From: Dryococelus australis
Taxonomy: Eukaryota; Arthropoda; Insecta; Phasmatodea; Phasmatidae
Assembly (NCBI GenBank): GCA_029891345.1
Contig: CM057009.1
Location: 293,590,466-293,654,465, forward strand
Length of the DNA stretch: 64,000 bases
Direction of reading: 5' to 3'
Translations under genes and position numbers: made by a program
The notes under the pieces: generated by a model
Seen by the model: only the letters and a program-made list of their open reading frames with translations
Database searches by the model: none
Told to the model about the DNA's origin: nothing
Shown: one piece after another, positions 1 through 11,479 of the stretch
Layout: each line of letters opens with the position of its first letter
Numbering within the stretch: position 1 is the first letter of the stretch

Positions 1-378
1 AGTCCTAGATAGTAATTTATGCCATCTTTGTAAGCAAATATTTCATGAGAGAAATGCATTCTTTCGACATGATATCTTGCACCACAAACAAGTGTACAAA
101 TTTTCAACATAAAGAAATATCTCAACAGGAATGCACCACTTTGCCAAGTTATTTATGTACAAATTTAGAAAAAATTGTTTTCTGGGTTCACTCTTTCTTG
201 CATTTTCTATATAGGCGGCCAGAAACCTCTAAATTTCAGTTATCATGTTTAGCATTAATGTATATATCATGCCTCTTAATGTTTTAAATCATGAAGCGCA
301 TTGCTGTCAGCATTTTTTTGCTAAATAAATATATTGGTGGACCATCATTTTGTAAATCTGAAATACTTGCTATATTCA

Positions 379-632
379 TCCTAACAATATTATAAATGTG
401 AAAGTTTGTATGTTTGTTTGTTACTCAATCATGTCGTAACTGCTCAACCAATTTGGATGAAATTTGTTACAGAGGTAGATTATATTCTGGATTAGCACAT
501 AGGGTACTTTTGATCGTGGAAACACAAACAGGGAATATATAAAATATGCCACCAACTATTACGATAGAGCATGTGATTATTATAATTAAAATTTGATTTT
601 TTCACACCGTTGAAGCCACGGGTAACAGCTAG
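379..632 (+). mobile_element. Non-autonomous Helitron-like element
   Basis: A 254-bp segment starting TCCTAACAATATTATAAATG and ending GGTAACAGCTAG. It is flanked by A at 378 and T at 633, the expected A/T target of Helitrons, with 5' TC and 3' CTAG (CTRR) ends. A degenerate CCGT..ACGG stem lies just upstream of the 3' end. The internal text (AACCAATTTGGATGAAATTT, then a TAGCACATAGGGTAC segment) resembles a repeat widespread in insect genomes; that is recall, not a search. It sits about 700 bp upstream of the first ephrin exon in the window. Confidence 0.55.
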
Positions 633-1341
633 TAAAGAATAAGTTAATGCCATACATTTTTTGTAAATTTATAAAATTTTCTTGTACTGCTCCAGTAAAA
701 CAAATATGCTTCATAATTTTTCAAAATTATTAATATTTATTTTAGTTATTGACAAAACAGTTGGCAACCTTCATTAATTGGATGATGCATACAGAAGTTA
801 AAAACTTGAAATACACTATTAAATATTATTTTAGAGCTGACTGTTTTAATTCAGTGCAAAGAGAGGTCAACATAAATTCCGAAATTACTCCACCGAACTG
901 GCTATTGACCTTACACATCAGTACAGACATAATGACTGAACTACAAACTCATGTTTGTCACACTATTGATTTTGACAGAATTCAATTTGTGGTGTAATTT
1001 TGAGTTTTTAGTTCTGTCTTGTCTGTAGTGCAGTGTAAGGTTAACAGCTTGTTGGGTAAAGTGGTAATTTTGGAATTTTCTGTTTTAAAAACATAAAACA
1101 GTTCAAAAAACCAAGAATACAGTATGGTAGGGGAAGGTTACCCTTAAGATTTATTTAATCATCTATCCTTGATTGAAACTGATAATCCAGGTACATGTTT
1201 TGCATATAAGCTCAAGTAGACTGAGCATAGTTATGCAGAAGTCAGCCACATGTAACAGTGTTTCAAGCTTGGTGGATGTGTATTGAGAACTGTTACTGAT
1301 ATTATTTATATGACACAATGTGGTGTGGTGTGTAATTGCAG

Positions 1342-1510
1342 GTGTCCAAAGAAGAATATGACACTTGTCGTATCACCAATCCAAATCCTCGAATTATAGC
1401 CATCTGTGATAAGCCATACAAACTGATGTACTTCACCATCACCTTTCGCTCATTCACACCGCAGCCAGGAGGTCTGGAGTTTCAGCCTGGGCAAGACTAC
1501 TACTTCATAT
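1342..1510 (+). CDS. Ephrin, exon coding the second half of the receptor-binding domain (first exon in window)
   Basis: This exon codes for the C-terminal half of an ephrin receptor-binding domain. Ephrins are membrane-tethered ligands of Eph receptor tyrosine kinases, used in contact-dependent axon guidance and tissue-boundary signalling. The acceptor is a T-rich stretch ending in CAG at 1339-1341; the reading starts VSKEEYDTCRITNPNPR and continues through AICDKPYKLMYFTITF to the loop FTPQPGGLEF and then QDYYFI. The two cysteines (in YDTC and AIC) match conserved ephrin disulfide positions, and FTPQPGGLEF corresponds to the G-H loop that inserts into the Eph pocket. The donor is GTGAGT at 1511. 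One base (T) of a split codon is left, so the following intron is phase 1 and joins in frame to 21984. The signal peptide and first half of the domain are upstream of the window. The family assignment is very secure; orthology to a named gene is not tested. Confidence 0.96.
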
Positions 1511-1685
1511 GTGAGTGTACAAGTTATGTGAGCATGCGGTTTTTCTTTAATTAATTATAACAAACAGATTTTAAGTGGCAAGAAATACCATAATGAATTA
1601 TTTTCTGCAATAATAAATGATCAGGTACTCTTATAAATAGTGCTACTCAAGCAAAACACTATGAAAATATTAAAGGACGAATTGG

Positions 1686-2050
1686 TCAAGAATGATTAAT
1701 ATAAACTGATGCATGCCGCATCCCTCCTCCCTTAACCTGTTCATCCCGCTTCACCTGCACAGCTGCGATGTGCTCTACTGACAGGAGCCGGCTCGTGCCT
1801 TGGCACGGTGTACTAGGTGTGCACCCTACCTGCACAATGTCCGAGGCACTGCCGGAGTCAGGTGACCATCCGACGTTAATGTCCTCAAGAGGTAACTTTT
1901 GAGGATATATTAATTCGGGCCAACCACAATCACCAATCAACCCCCCCCCCCCCCCCCCCCCCATCCACCCAGTAAAGTTGCCTTTGGGGCCACAACGGCT
2001 ACAGAGTTCCAGCAACTCCCTTCACCCACCCCCTCTTCACGTGTTACATC
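1686..2050. repeat. GC-rich unclassified repeat fragment with poly-C tract
   Basis: A GC-rich island in AT-rich intron. It contains about 22 consecutive C near 1941-1962 and the phrase CTCCTCCCTTAACCTGTT (about 1715-1732), whose reverse complement recurs near 20240. The antisense 109-residue frame is made of poly-glycine from the C run and is not a gene. It may be a fragment of a retroelement end, but the shared text is too short to classify it. Confidence 0.3.
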
Positions 2051-3830
2051 CCTGTGTGTGCATTTGCACATAGTGTGAGTGTGGCCTGAATCCCAAGCAA
2101 TTTTTCTGAAAGTACAACCATTATCAAGTTCAACCAGAATAACTCTGATAAAGAATTTTTCTTGTTTTATAGTAATTCAGGCATGGCTACCCACACCTCT
2201 CCAGGGGGGTGAAAACAGACTCACCCAGCTCAAGCCACCCGATGCCACTTTATCATAATCAAAATTGAGAGTATAATTATTTTCTCAATTTTTTTATTGT
2301 ATTGTAATTGTGCTTTTAATTAAATGAACAAGGCAACAGACAGAGACAGCCACGGAGCCTTCAAACAATACGTTGCTTAATTTATTTACTGCCAGTACAT
2401 TTTATAACATTTTTATATTTTCACGTAATTTGTTTGTCAAAGCTAATCAGTAAGTGTTCAGTCATTTTGTAATTCAGGGACCTGATGTCTTATTGCGCTC
2501 ATTCTTCTTATGAAATATGTTTTTTATTTTCTTGTGTTTCTCCCAAGCTTTCGGGTTGGATCATGGCAGACCTTTGCCATTTTCTTCAGTAGGTTTTTGA
2601 GTGCTGCCGGGGGTGGTCACATGTCACATGCCTCTGGGCCTTTACCACTTTTTGCATTAATCACCTCATAGCATCAGTAGACATTCTTAGTATGGAATCA
2701 AAGTTTATTTTTCGTCACCCAGAGGTAGCACCATTCCCACGTCCCGCCAGCTCAAAAATGCCGGGATTGTATGACGGTAATTGTGCATCTGCTTCACCCT
2801 ATTTTCTAACAGTTGCCAACATGCCACTGTTGTGAGAACAATGTATGTGCCTCCTAGGAGGAATTTTTACAGTAAGTAAAAAGGACTGTTTGGTAAATGG
2901 TGTTTCATTTCATTGCCGGCCACTTAACGGCCACATAATTTTGGGCCTCCTACCCACTGGTACACCACACCTCTGATCATGGCTTTATGGAGTTTTGGCA
3001 TGTGAGACGGCCACTTAACAGTCTCATGTGTAAATTAGCAGCGTATGATGGGGCCTACATGCTCACTAGGCAGCCAGACAGGTATAACTTTCCAATAATA
3101 CGATGTCATCATCGGCACGGGGTGAGTCCAGGAGCAGCCACGCAGGCGAACGGCCCGCTCCTAGAGAAGAGTCTCTGCTCTACCAAACTGGTGCCTTTAT
3201 GATCATAATGAACCTGAACAAACCTTCCAAAAATCTGTCACCACAAATTTCCTACACCATTTTCTCACTCCTGAGCCTACAAAAACCTGTCAAAACTATT
3301 AAAGGTGACAAAATTTTTTGCTCTAATTTTTGTGGTTTACCTGCAGATGCTCATTCTTATATGGACTTGGTGACAGATTGTCTGATTCCAGTGTTAACAC
3401 CAGCACTGAAACCCCCATGAATGGGATGATGGTGGCACCCCAAAGGGATTAGTAGGAGTCAATTATACCTGAAGGCATGAATAAAATGAGCAAGTGAGGT
3501 ACTGCAGGAGCACCCAGTTTTGATTCCCAATAAAGCCATCCAGAATTCAGTTTTTCAAGGTTTTTGAAAATTACCATTCGTGAATGTGAGAAATGTACTT
3601 TAATACAGGCATTGGCTAATTTCTGGTTCCATGTCTAAAGAGCTGGCTGTTGAGACATGAAGCCATGTGTGAAAAAAAAAACGACCCCAAGGTAGGGGAA
3701 ATGGTAGCATTCCAAACAAATTTGCCTGCAAATGGGAGTGTTAAGCATGTTTTTAATGAATGAAAATTCAAATTAGAGTACACTGAAGATTGAGCGGGGA
3801 TTACCAATATTGATAACCGACACACTGATT

Positions 3831-5440
3831 GCATCGTTATTTTCCATTTCATATAACTTCAGTACACTTTGACAGTTCTCAAAAAGAAGTGCGGCCACAA
3901 TGTATCCCTCTGTGACATCTGTTCTGTCGCTGAAGAAAGTGATCTTCGTGAACAAACTATGAATCCAATGGCAGGCATTGAAAGACTGACAACTTCTGTC
4001 CAGTACTTAGGTTACTATAACTGGTTACTTTTCCCAATTGTTTTATTTTTGTTATTATCACATAATATAATACTTAGGGCTCTGTTTATATTATTGGTGG
4101 GGTGGGGAACTATAGTTTTAACGTCTTTCGTGAGATGTGATTGTTTTGCAGTTCTTCTAAAGAGAGAATGGTGATTGGAATTTACATTGTTTTGATGATG
4201 CAGTGGAAAATTTTGTTACACAAATAGCATTCACTTTACTATAACTTTAAAGTTTTAACTTAATTGAAAGTACTAAATGTGATAAATGTGTCGTCGTCCG
4301 TACCAATGGGAGAAACACTCAACACATAAATATCATTGCAATTTTTATATAATAAACTATGCTAAAAGGACGGTTATTTAGGCCATGTACATTTGAAAAC
4401 CTCCTGCAAGAATGAAAGCAATAAATAGCCACTGGTAATACAAATGTACGAACTGCACAAAGTAAACAAGTTTAGCAAATTTAACTTTCCACGTAAAAAT
4501 TGTTAGAAATTCAATAAAATTAATTAGGGTAAAACAAGGTTTCTTTAAAGTCCAAATACATTTCACATTTTCTAACAACAATGTACATAAATATTATTTA
4601 TAAAACACACAAACTTGCTGTTCACTTTGGAATTCCTAGACATGTGTCAAACTTTGTATGATTACTTTATTAAAATCACATGTCGGCCACTGATGTGAAA
4701 TAATTTATTTGCTGACTTTCCAATCAACAAATTAATTAAACAAAACACTTGAACTTTTTCTTGAAACCAACAAATTTTAACTTCACAGTGTAAATACTTT
4801 TCGCTCATGCTTCGCAATGGTCACAGAAAATGGTGAACCATAGCACACAACAAACCCTTTTACAAAGCGGCAGACATGTGCGATAATTCATTTCACTGAG
4901 GAGACTGTTCTAAAAAGGCACCTACGACAAACTACACTTAATGAAATATACAAATACAAAAATAATTGACTGCATATATAATATTCTGACATAGGAATTC
5001 TCCGCTGTAGATAAATGATGACAGAATAGAGTTCAATGGCAATGGCATTTCACCGGGCGGGCAGAAACTATAGACAAGGAGATACTGGTAGACACCTTTC
5101 TCATAACGGTAATATTTGCATGCTCTACTGTAATATTTGTAAATGTATTTAAGGCCCTTGCTCTATAACTCAGAAAATTTGTACATTAGTCTATGAGTGT
5201 AATTTTAACCATAAATGTTGTAACTGTCATTAAATTTCCACATTATAATTTTTAATGCCAAGTAATATTTTCTTCTACAGTCATCACAAAGACTGCCAAC
5301 ATAATAACACTCATCCTGCAACAACCATCAGCTGACACAGTACTTTGCTAATGGAGATTTCACTGTTTACATGCTGTGTAGTTTGGTCCCAGCATCTGTC
5401 AAATTTTACCGAAGTTATATGAAATGGACAATATCAATGC
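3831..5440 (+). mobile_element. 1.6-kb non-autonomous TIR transposon, copy 1
   Basis: Both ends carry the same inverted sequence: CATTTCATATAACTTC near 3846 and its complement GAAGTTATATGAAATG at 5411-5426, followed inward by TTTGACAG/CTGTCAAA. Weaker similarity extends the arms outward to GCATC.. / ..ATGC at 3831 and 5440. A second copy of nearly the same length (1606 bp against 1610 bp) in the same orientation lies at 51458-53063. The interior has no transposase-like frame; the 101-residue + strand frame at 3869 is not preserved as coding in the other copy. No target duplication is resolved, so the superfamily is left open. Confidence 0.75.
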
Positions 5441-6353
5441 CTCATAGCTAGATAGGCAAAACTTGCGTATTTGTTCCAAATGTATGCTTTAAAAAATATA
5501 TCTGTATTCAAAATAGTGAGATAACGAGTGCATGGAGACATATAAATGTGGTCAAAAATGTCTTCTGTGAAATTATGATAAATTTTCAGCGGGTGAAAAT
5601 AGTAAATTATTTTAATATCTTGAATGAGAAACCAATATGAAAGTAAGCTGAAATTTTGATTATAAGTAGACTCTTATTTACTAATTCTAGCAAAATATAT
5701 GCTTTCTTCTTTCATATCGTTGTTGCTGGTGAAAAATCTCCTATGTGCAAAATGCAAAACTTTTCATGAGACTGAAAATATGTGTTCATGTTATATTATT
5801 AGTATCTGGGGTATTAACTATCACAGAGTTAAACACACATAATTGTGTTTTAATAGTCTGTACACTTACAGTATGATTATATATACCTTACATTTATTAT
5901 TAAGAAGTCACTTTTATTACAACAAATGACACATAGGAGGTTTTGACTGCTCTGAAATAGCACTTAGGAGGATTTACTACACCAGTAAAATAATGATGCC
6001 ATTAAATGTCATGTAGACTTAAATAATGTGCCTATGTATTTTACCATCATAAATACGGCTTTATAGAAATATAAAATAAAACAAAAATTACAGTTAATTT
6101 AGCTTTTTCTTTTATGTCATTAATGAAAAATCACTTCAGAAATGTTTCGTCTGCACACATTAATGTTATTTTTAACCTCGTCTAGCTTTGTTAAGAGGTT
6201 TTCATAATATAAAATGCATAATGGTCTCGTATAAACAGTTTTAGTTCCTGTAGGTGATAGAACTTTGACAGATTGATGGGCAAAGTTGCACTATTCAAAT
6301 GGGTTGGTTCTACTGAAGAACTCTGTCTTTTTCTCTGTGGCAGTGGTTCCCAC

Positions 6354-6978
6354 TCATTTATATGTTCTCTTCATCCTCTGGATAAAATCTTTATGATTGA
6401 ATTGAGCTTCTATTTGCCTTGCATCTGTTCTTATTACTTTGGAACCTTTATTCAATTCCAGATATGACTTGCCACATGTTCTACATAAACACACCATTTC
6501 TTTTGCCTTCCGATTAAGCTTAACATCTCTCCCTCTGCTCTGAACAGAAACTATGCCTGTACAGTTCATACTACTGGGCTCGTTAAGTTGTATATCTGCA
6601 CTGTCTGTGCCATCCACGAAAGTGTCATCACTTGTGTATAAATATTGTTCATCAGTTTATTGTTTATGTGTGGCAAGATCATCCTGAAAGTCTTCATCTA
6701 TATTACACATACCGGTATCTGACGTAACATATTTATGTAAGGTGATCCAGATTCATGCTGCTACGCTGGTTTTGGGCATCTACTGCTTCTGTACCATACA
6801 TGAAATTAATTTGTAGCTCCTTATCTTCCTGCTCATTTTCTCTGTCAATCTGCATTAAAATTGTCAATGTTGTGAAAGACACTGAATGTGTTGTCAAATT
6901 AACCAAAAAATACATATGTTGACTAACATTCATCTGAAAGTAAGAGGGTTTACATGAACCAGAACACTTTGCAAGCAT
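6354..6978 (-). other. Unidentified short antisense reading frames
   Basis: Two minus-strand frames (6354-6617, 87 residues; 6733-6978, 81 residues) lie close together in otherwise featureless intron. I recognise no domain in either. The first has a CLCRTCG pattern and the second a hydrophilic, acidic stretch. They could be remnants of an unknown element or chance; codon evidence is too thin to call a gene. Confidence 0.15.
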
Positions 6979-7289
6979 TAAAAAAAAAAAAATGTTATTT
7001 CAGAAATGAAAAGTATCCCTTCATTGCAAATCCAACCTGTAAACAATATGTTTACATGGTCATGTTTCCTCCATGTTTCTTATTCCTTAGTTTCTGTGTT
7101 ACCATCATTCTCTTCATATTATATTTCTAACAACCAAAATGTGCCATTTTTACGATAGCTAATAACAAGTATAAATATTTTTAAGTAATTCCTTTTTCCT
7201 CAAAGGGAATGTCAAGGTGAAAATTTTTGCATGCAAGTAAATAGGGCTACTGATAACAGTTCTTATGATGGCCGAATAATACTTGTAAA

Positions 7290-7420
7290 AAAGTTTTCTG
7301 GAGCTGTCTACCACCATGGTAGAAGTCACTGAGGTGTTAACTTCAAATGTGAAGGTCCCAGGTTTGAATTCAGGGTAAGCTGTAAGCCATAGATCTGGGA
7401 TCCAATTTTATACTTAAGTT
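7290..7420 (+). mobile_element. Possible SINE remnant
   Basis: GGTCCCAGGTTTGAATTCAG has the look of a degraded B box, and a GGTAGAAGTCACTGAGG segment precedes it. It lies just upstream of the Gypsy-1 remnant. Weak evidence. Confidence 0.25.
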
Positions 7421-7597
7421 AGTTTGCTTTATATAGTACGGCTCCTCATCTAAATCAGCATACAGACATAAAAGTAAGGGCATTGATAAGCGCAATAAAT
7501 AATACTGAATAAAAAAGAAATTGTAAAGGGCAAGATTTATGAAAATATTACTTTATCTCTCTGTTATGTCTTAAGGTAGTGTTGTACTGCTTAGAGT

Positions 7598-8081
7598 ATG
7601 CGGGCCCAAAACATATTCATTAGGGAGATCATTAGTCTCACAGGCTACCTTGGCCATGAAACTGTTTGCGGACATCATTACATTATTAAAAATTATTTTG
7701 CCCCCAGGCCATTGGACATTTACCAAAAGTTTAAATTCCGTCGTCATGATCAGAAGGATAACGAAAGTGTTGCAGAATACATTGCCAAGTTACGGCGGTT
7801 ACCAGAACATTATAATTTTCGGAGGCAACCTGGATCTGACACTTCGGGATCAATTTTTATGTGTTATAATGAGAGATGAGACTGTGCAGCGTAGGTTATT
7901 GTCGGAAACTGCCTTGACATTTGCCTAGGCACAGGAAAAAGCCCTTCCTGCAAAGGCAGCATATCAACACACCCAAGAAATCCGTGGGGTTGCTTCGAAC
8001 TTTGTAAATACTGACTACCCAGGGCAAACAGCACCACATATTAATAGTGTACTACCAACTACCGGAATTCACCAGTTGTGC
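7598..8081 (+). pseudogene. Gypsy-1 gag remnant, N-terminal part
   Basis: Relic of a Gypsy-type gag: KNYFAPRPLDIYQKFKF, then ESVAEYIAKLRRLPEHYNF, then after a frameshift near 7815-7840 LDLTLRDQFL and ETVQRRLLSETALTFA. These match the gag order of insect Gypsy elements of the K02A2.6-like type. The amino end of gag and the 5' LTR are missing, and an in-frame stop follows TALTFA at about 7926. Coding similarity continues to the hAT insertion at 8082-8090. Confidence 0.75.
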
Positions 8082-8089
8082 AAGGCAAG

Positions 8090-9203
8090 TAGGGTTGGCT
8101 ACTGAGTGTATGTATCGATACACTCAACTGTCCGAGTGAATCAAGTCACATGACTCACTAGACAGCGGAACAGAATGTGTGGGGAAGAATGGAGTGAGTT
8201 TACCAGAGTGACAAAGGGTAATTCTGGCAGGTGACATTGTTTACTCCCCTTACATTGATGGCGTGGAGAGGGAATGTTGCCCATTATGAATCGTAATTTT
8301 CTCACGCCCTCTCTCCCGTGGTTGAGCAGGTGGAGGTGGAAATAGCTTGTGAAGGGGCGGTCGCTGTGTCGTACTGTTTCAACCTGATTCCTAAGCCATG
8401 TCATGTATCACAATGCAATTCGAGAATTGTGTTTTGTTATGTGACTTGTGAATCGTGTTGGAACCTGCAAATGGTTTTAGTGAATCAGTACAATGACGAG
8501 TCTTACTTGTATGGTATCAGATTAATATATGTGAATTACATATTTATTTCACAAATATTAATTCAGCTTTTTTTGTTGCATATTTTATAGTTAAACATAA
8601 TTTTATATATACACAATTTGCATGTATTTATATTTGGTTGTAACAGCTCGCGGAATGTTGCATTCTTTGATAAAAATTATCTCGTCTGTACACTACATAT
8701 TGAAGTGATAAAGTGAGTCTTGATTCCTAGCAAAAGTAAAATACATGGAAGCAAGCAGAACTATTCTAACGATCGGCTGTCAACAATCGTGGTCATGCTT
8801 ATGCGCATGTTAGGAGAAAGATGCCTTATTCACTCATTTTATGACGATTGTTGACTATAAAAAATACTTATTCAACTAACATACTATGTTATTCTGGTTA
8901 TTTTGAACTATAAAAAAAACTTATTTGCCTAATATTACAAGTTAGTTCTGGTAAGTAGGTAAAACTTTGTCTCATTTAATGAGAGTTTTGATTATCCTAT
9001 TGGGTTGGACTGTCATGTTGAACGATAGAAAAACACACACAAAGAGGACCTGTCATGCTAGGATTGAGTTCGGACACTAGGCGATTCTGTTGCAGTGTAC
9101 TGATGCATCAATGACTCAGCTGATCCGTGAATCAAAACAGTGTATCGAGTCACTGAACTGATTTGAATCGAATCAGTTAACTGAATCGATTTGCCCATTA
9201 CTA
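8090..9203. mobile_element. hAT-like non-autonomous element nested in Gypsy-1 gag
   Basis: A 1114-bp insertion flanked by a perfect 8-bp direct repeat AAGGCAAG (8082-8089 and 9204-9211), the size typical of hAT transposons. The ends read TAGGGTTGGC and, complemented, TAGTAATGGGCAAATCGATT, close to the (C/T)AGGG.TGGGCAAA style of hAT termini. Both subterminal regions are loaded with short repeats such as GAATCGA, GAATCA and GTGTATCGA, as expected for transposase-binding sites. The insert splits gag just before its zinc-knuckle region, which resumes after 9211. There is no transposase frame inside. Confidence 0.75.
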
Positions 9204-9400
9204 AAGGCAAGCACCTAGATACAGTCAATGATTGAAGTGTACTGGTTGTGGTGGGTAACATCTTTGATCAGTTTGTTGTTTCAAGAATGTTGAATGTTAT
9301 TTTGGCAAAAATTAGGCCACCTTTAGAAGGTATGCAGAAGTAAAGCAAGGAGAAGGTATGCAAAAGTAAAGCAAAATTATGAAGCCTAAGGCTAATGTCA
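9204..9400 (+). pseudogene. Gypsy-1 gag zinc-knuckle remnant
   Basis: After the hAT insert, a cysteine-rich stretch (a CTGCGGQH run, then CFKNVEC) resembles a degraded zinc knuckle of a Gypsy gag. It carries stops and a small tandem duplication (AAGGTATGCAGAAGTAAAGC followed by AAGGTATGCAAAAGTAAAGC) near 9329-9375. It connects gag to the protease starting about 9480. Confidence 0.5.
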
Positions 9401-9567
9401 ATACAGTTCAACATCTGCAAGAGGCACAAGCAAACACAACTCAGAGCAGTACTGAACAAGATGTCTACAATCTTTGGTCAGCTGAATTATGCACAAAAGT
9501 AATAATCAATGGCCAACCAATTGAGATGGAACTAGACACAGGTGCAGAAATGTCTATAATTGATTAA
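9379..9567 (+). pseudogene. Gypsy-1 aspartic protease fragment
   Basis: The frame contains INGQPIEMELDTGAEMSIID, with the catalytic DTGA of retropepsins near its end. A stop follows immediately, so the protease is cut short. It lies between the zinc-knuckle remnant and the reverse transcriptase, the standard order in Gypsy polyproteins. Confidence 0.7.
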
Positions 9568-9731
9568 ATTACCTTCTAGACAATTTACCCTAGTGGTATG
9601 CCTGCACTGGTGGTATGCCTGCACTTACTTAGAACACTTGTGTGCTACAGGACTATAGAAAAAATTGTATAGAGACACTGGGTGCAGGTAAGATCAATGT
9701 GACTTATGGCACATAGGAGTGTACACTTCCG

Positions 9732-11101
9732 TTGATCGTCTCCAAGGGTCACCATCGTTCTCTCCTGGGTAGGAACTGGATGGGTGCTCTAGGAATAGAA
9801 GTGAAGTGTGTGTTGATGGTGAGTGGTGCATTGGCACAGTTAGTTTCAAAATTTCCAAATGTGTTTAGTGAGGAAGTCTGTGAATGTAAGGGGCAAACTA
9901 TCAAATTTCAGTTAGACCCTACTGTTACACCACTGCAGTTGAAACCTCATGCAGTTCCATATGTCATACTTCCAAAAATTGAAAAAGAGCTGGAGATATT
10001 AGTAGCTCATGATGTATACACAATGGTTATGTATTCTGACTGGGCCACACCTATTGTTCTAGTGCTTAAGCCAAATGGGGACATGAGGATTTGTGCTGAT
10101 TATAAAAGCACATTGAATAAAGCATTGAAGGAGTATATGTAACTGGTTACGCCCATTCACCAACTGCTAGCTAAACTTTGTGGAGGCAAAATGCTTGCAA
10201 AGATTGACTTAGTGCAGGCATTTCAAAAGCTGTGAGTTGACGAGGAAGCTGCATGGCTCAAATTATAATCACACACTAATCAACTTTCAAAGTAAATTGT
10301 TTACAATTTGGGGTGCGCATAGCACCGGGAAAACTTCAAAGGTTCATGGTGGATGTACTGTCTGGTCTTGACAATGTAGTGCCATATTTTGATAATGTGC
10401 TAGTGAAGGGTACATCCATGGAGGATATGCTTACTACAAGTGTGCAACAGAAGCTGAAACGTTTCAGGAATGCAGGTATTCATGTCAAGGCAGAAAAATG
10501 TGTTTTGGGTGCCTGAGAAGTGACATTCTTTGGGTATGTGGTGAACCAACATGGCCTCCAGCCCACACCTGACAAGGTACAATCAATTCGCAAGGCACCA
10601 ACACCATCAAACAAAGAGGAGTTACAGGCTTATCTTGATCTTCTTAATTTTTATCACTTATTCCTGTCAAATAAGGCTAGTGTAGCAAAGCCTTTGCATC
10701 AGCTATTGCAGAAATCTGCACAGTGGAAATGGACCCAAGTTCATGATGAAACGTTTGCAGCTACAAAAGCCCTTCTTACATCTAATTCCTTCCTGGCACA
10801 CTATGACACAAATAAGAAACTTACTTTAACATGTGATGCATCCCAGTATGGGATTGGTACTGTTCTGAGTCAACCAAACAACCATGGGCAAGAAGTTCCA
10901 GTTTACTTTTATTCCCGTACCATGACATCTACTGAGCGGAAGTATGCACAGATAGACAGTGAAGCATTAAGTATTGTTGCCGGCATCAAGAAGTTCAACA
11001 ATTATGTTTATGGACGAAAATTTGATATACGCACTGATCATAAACTGTTATTAGGGTTGTTTACAACTTACAAGGTCACGCTAAACATCATTTCACCCTG
11101 A
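9732..11101 (+). pseudogene. Gypsy-1 reverse transcriptase and RNase H relic
   Basis: Three consecutive frames carry a Gypsy reverse transcriptase and RNase H. At 9732-10142: SDWATPIVLVLKPNGDMRIC and ADYKSTLNKAL (fingers and palm). At 10313-10516: the polymerase motif appears as YFDN instead of YxDD, so a catalytic aspartate is lost. At 10520-11101: TFFGYVVNQHGLQPTPDK (thumb), LTLTCDASQYGIGTVLSQ (RNase H) and RKYAQIDSEALSIVAGIKKF, then IRTDHK. Stops at 10140-10142 and about 10514, plus damage at 10230-10310, separate the pieces. The order and spacing are those of one element; it cannot make an active enzyme. Confidence 0.85.
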
Positions 11102-11479
11102 ATGCTTTGCTGGAATCTTATTGTAAGTGGTTACAATTTTGTGTTATGATACAAGCCAGGGTCTAGTATTGCCAATGCAGATGGCCTCAGCCATCTTCCA
11201 TGATCCACCCCTGAGGCAGAGATACTAACACCCACTAAAGTACTTCTTGAAACATTAGCTGCCCCCTCTGACGGCACACCAGATTGCTGACATGACCAAG
11301 AAGGATCCTATACTTGCAAGGGTTTCCTCATGGGTGTGGAGGGGATGGCCAAGTGACACATTAGGTGGAAAATTCTAGCCATTTGTGAGAAGACAACATG
11401 AATTATTAATTCACAGAGGGTGTTTGCTGTGGGGTAATTGGGTAGTCATTTAAGTAAGGGGCCATGATCACATTCTACA

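Noticed and set aside
1686..2015. 109-residue antisense frame with poly-glycine
   Set aside because: The glycines come from the poly-C tract; there is no domain and no coding signature.
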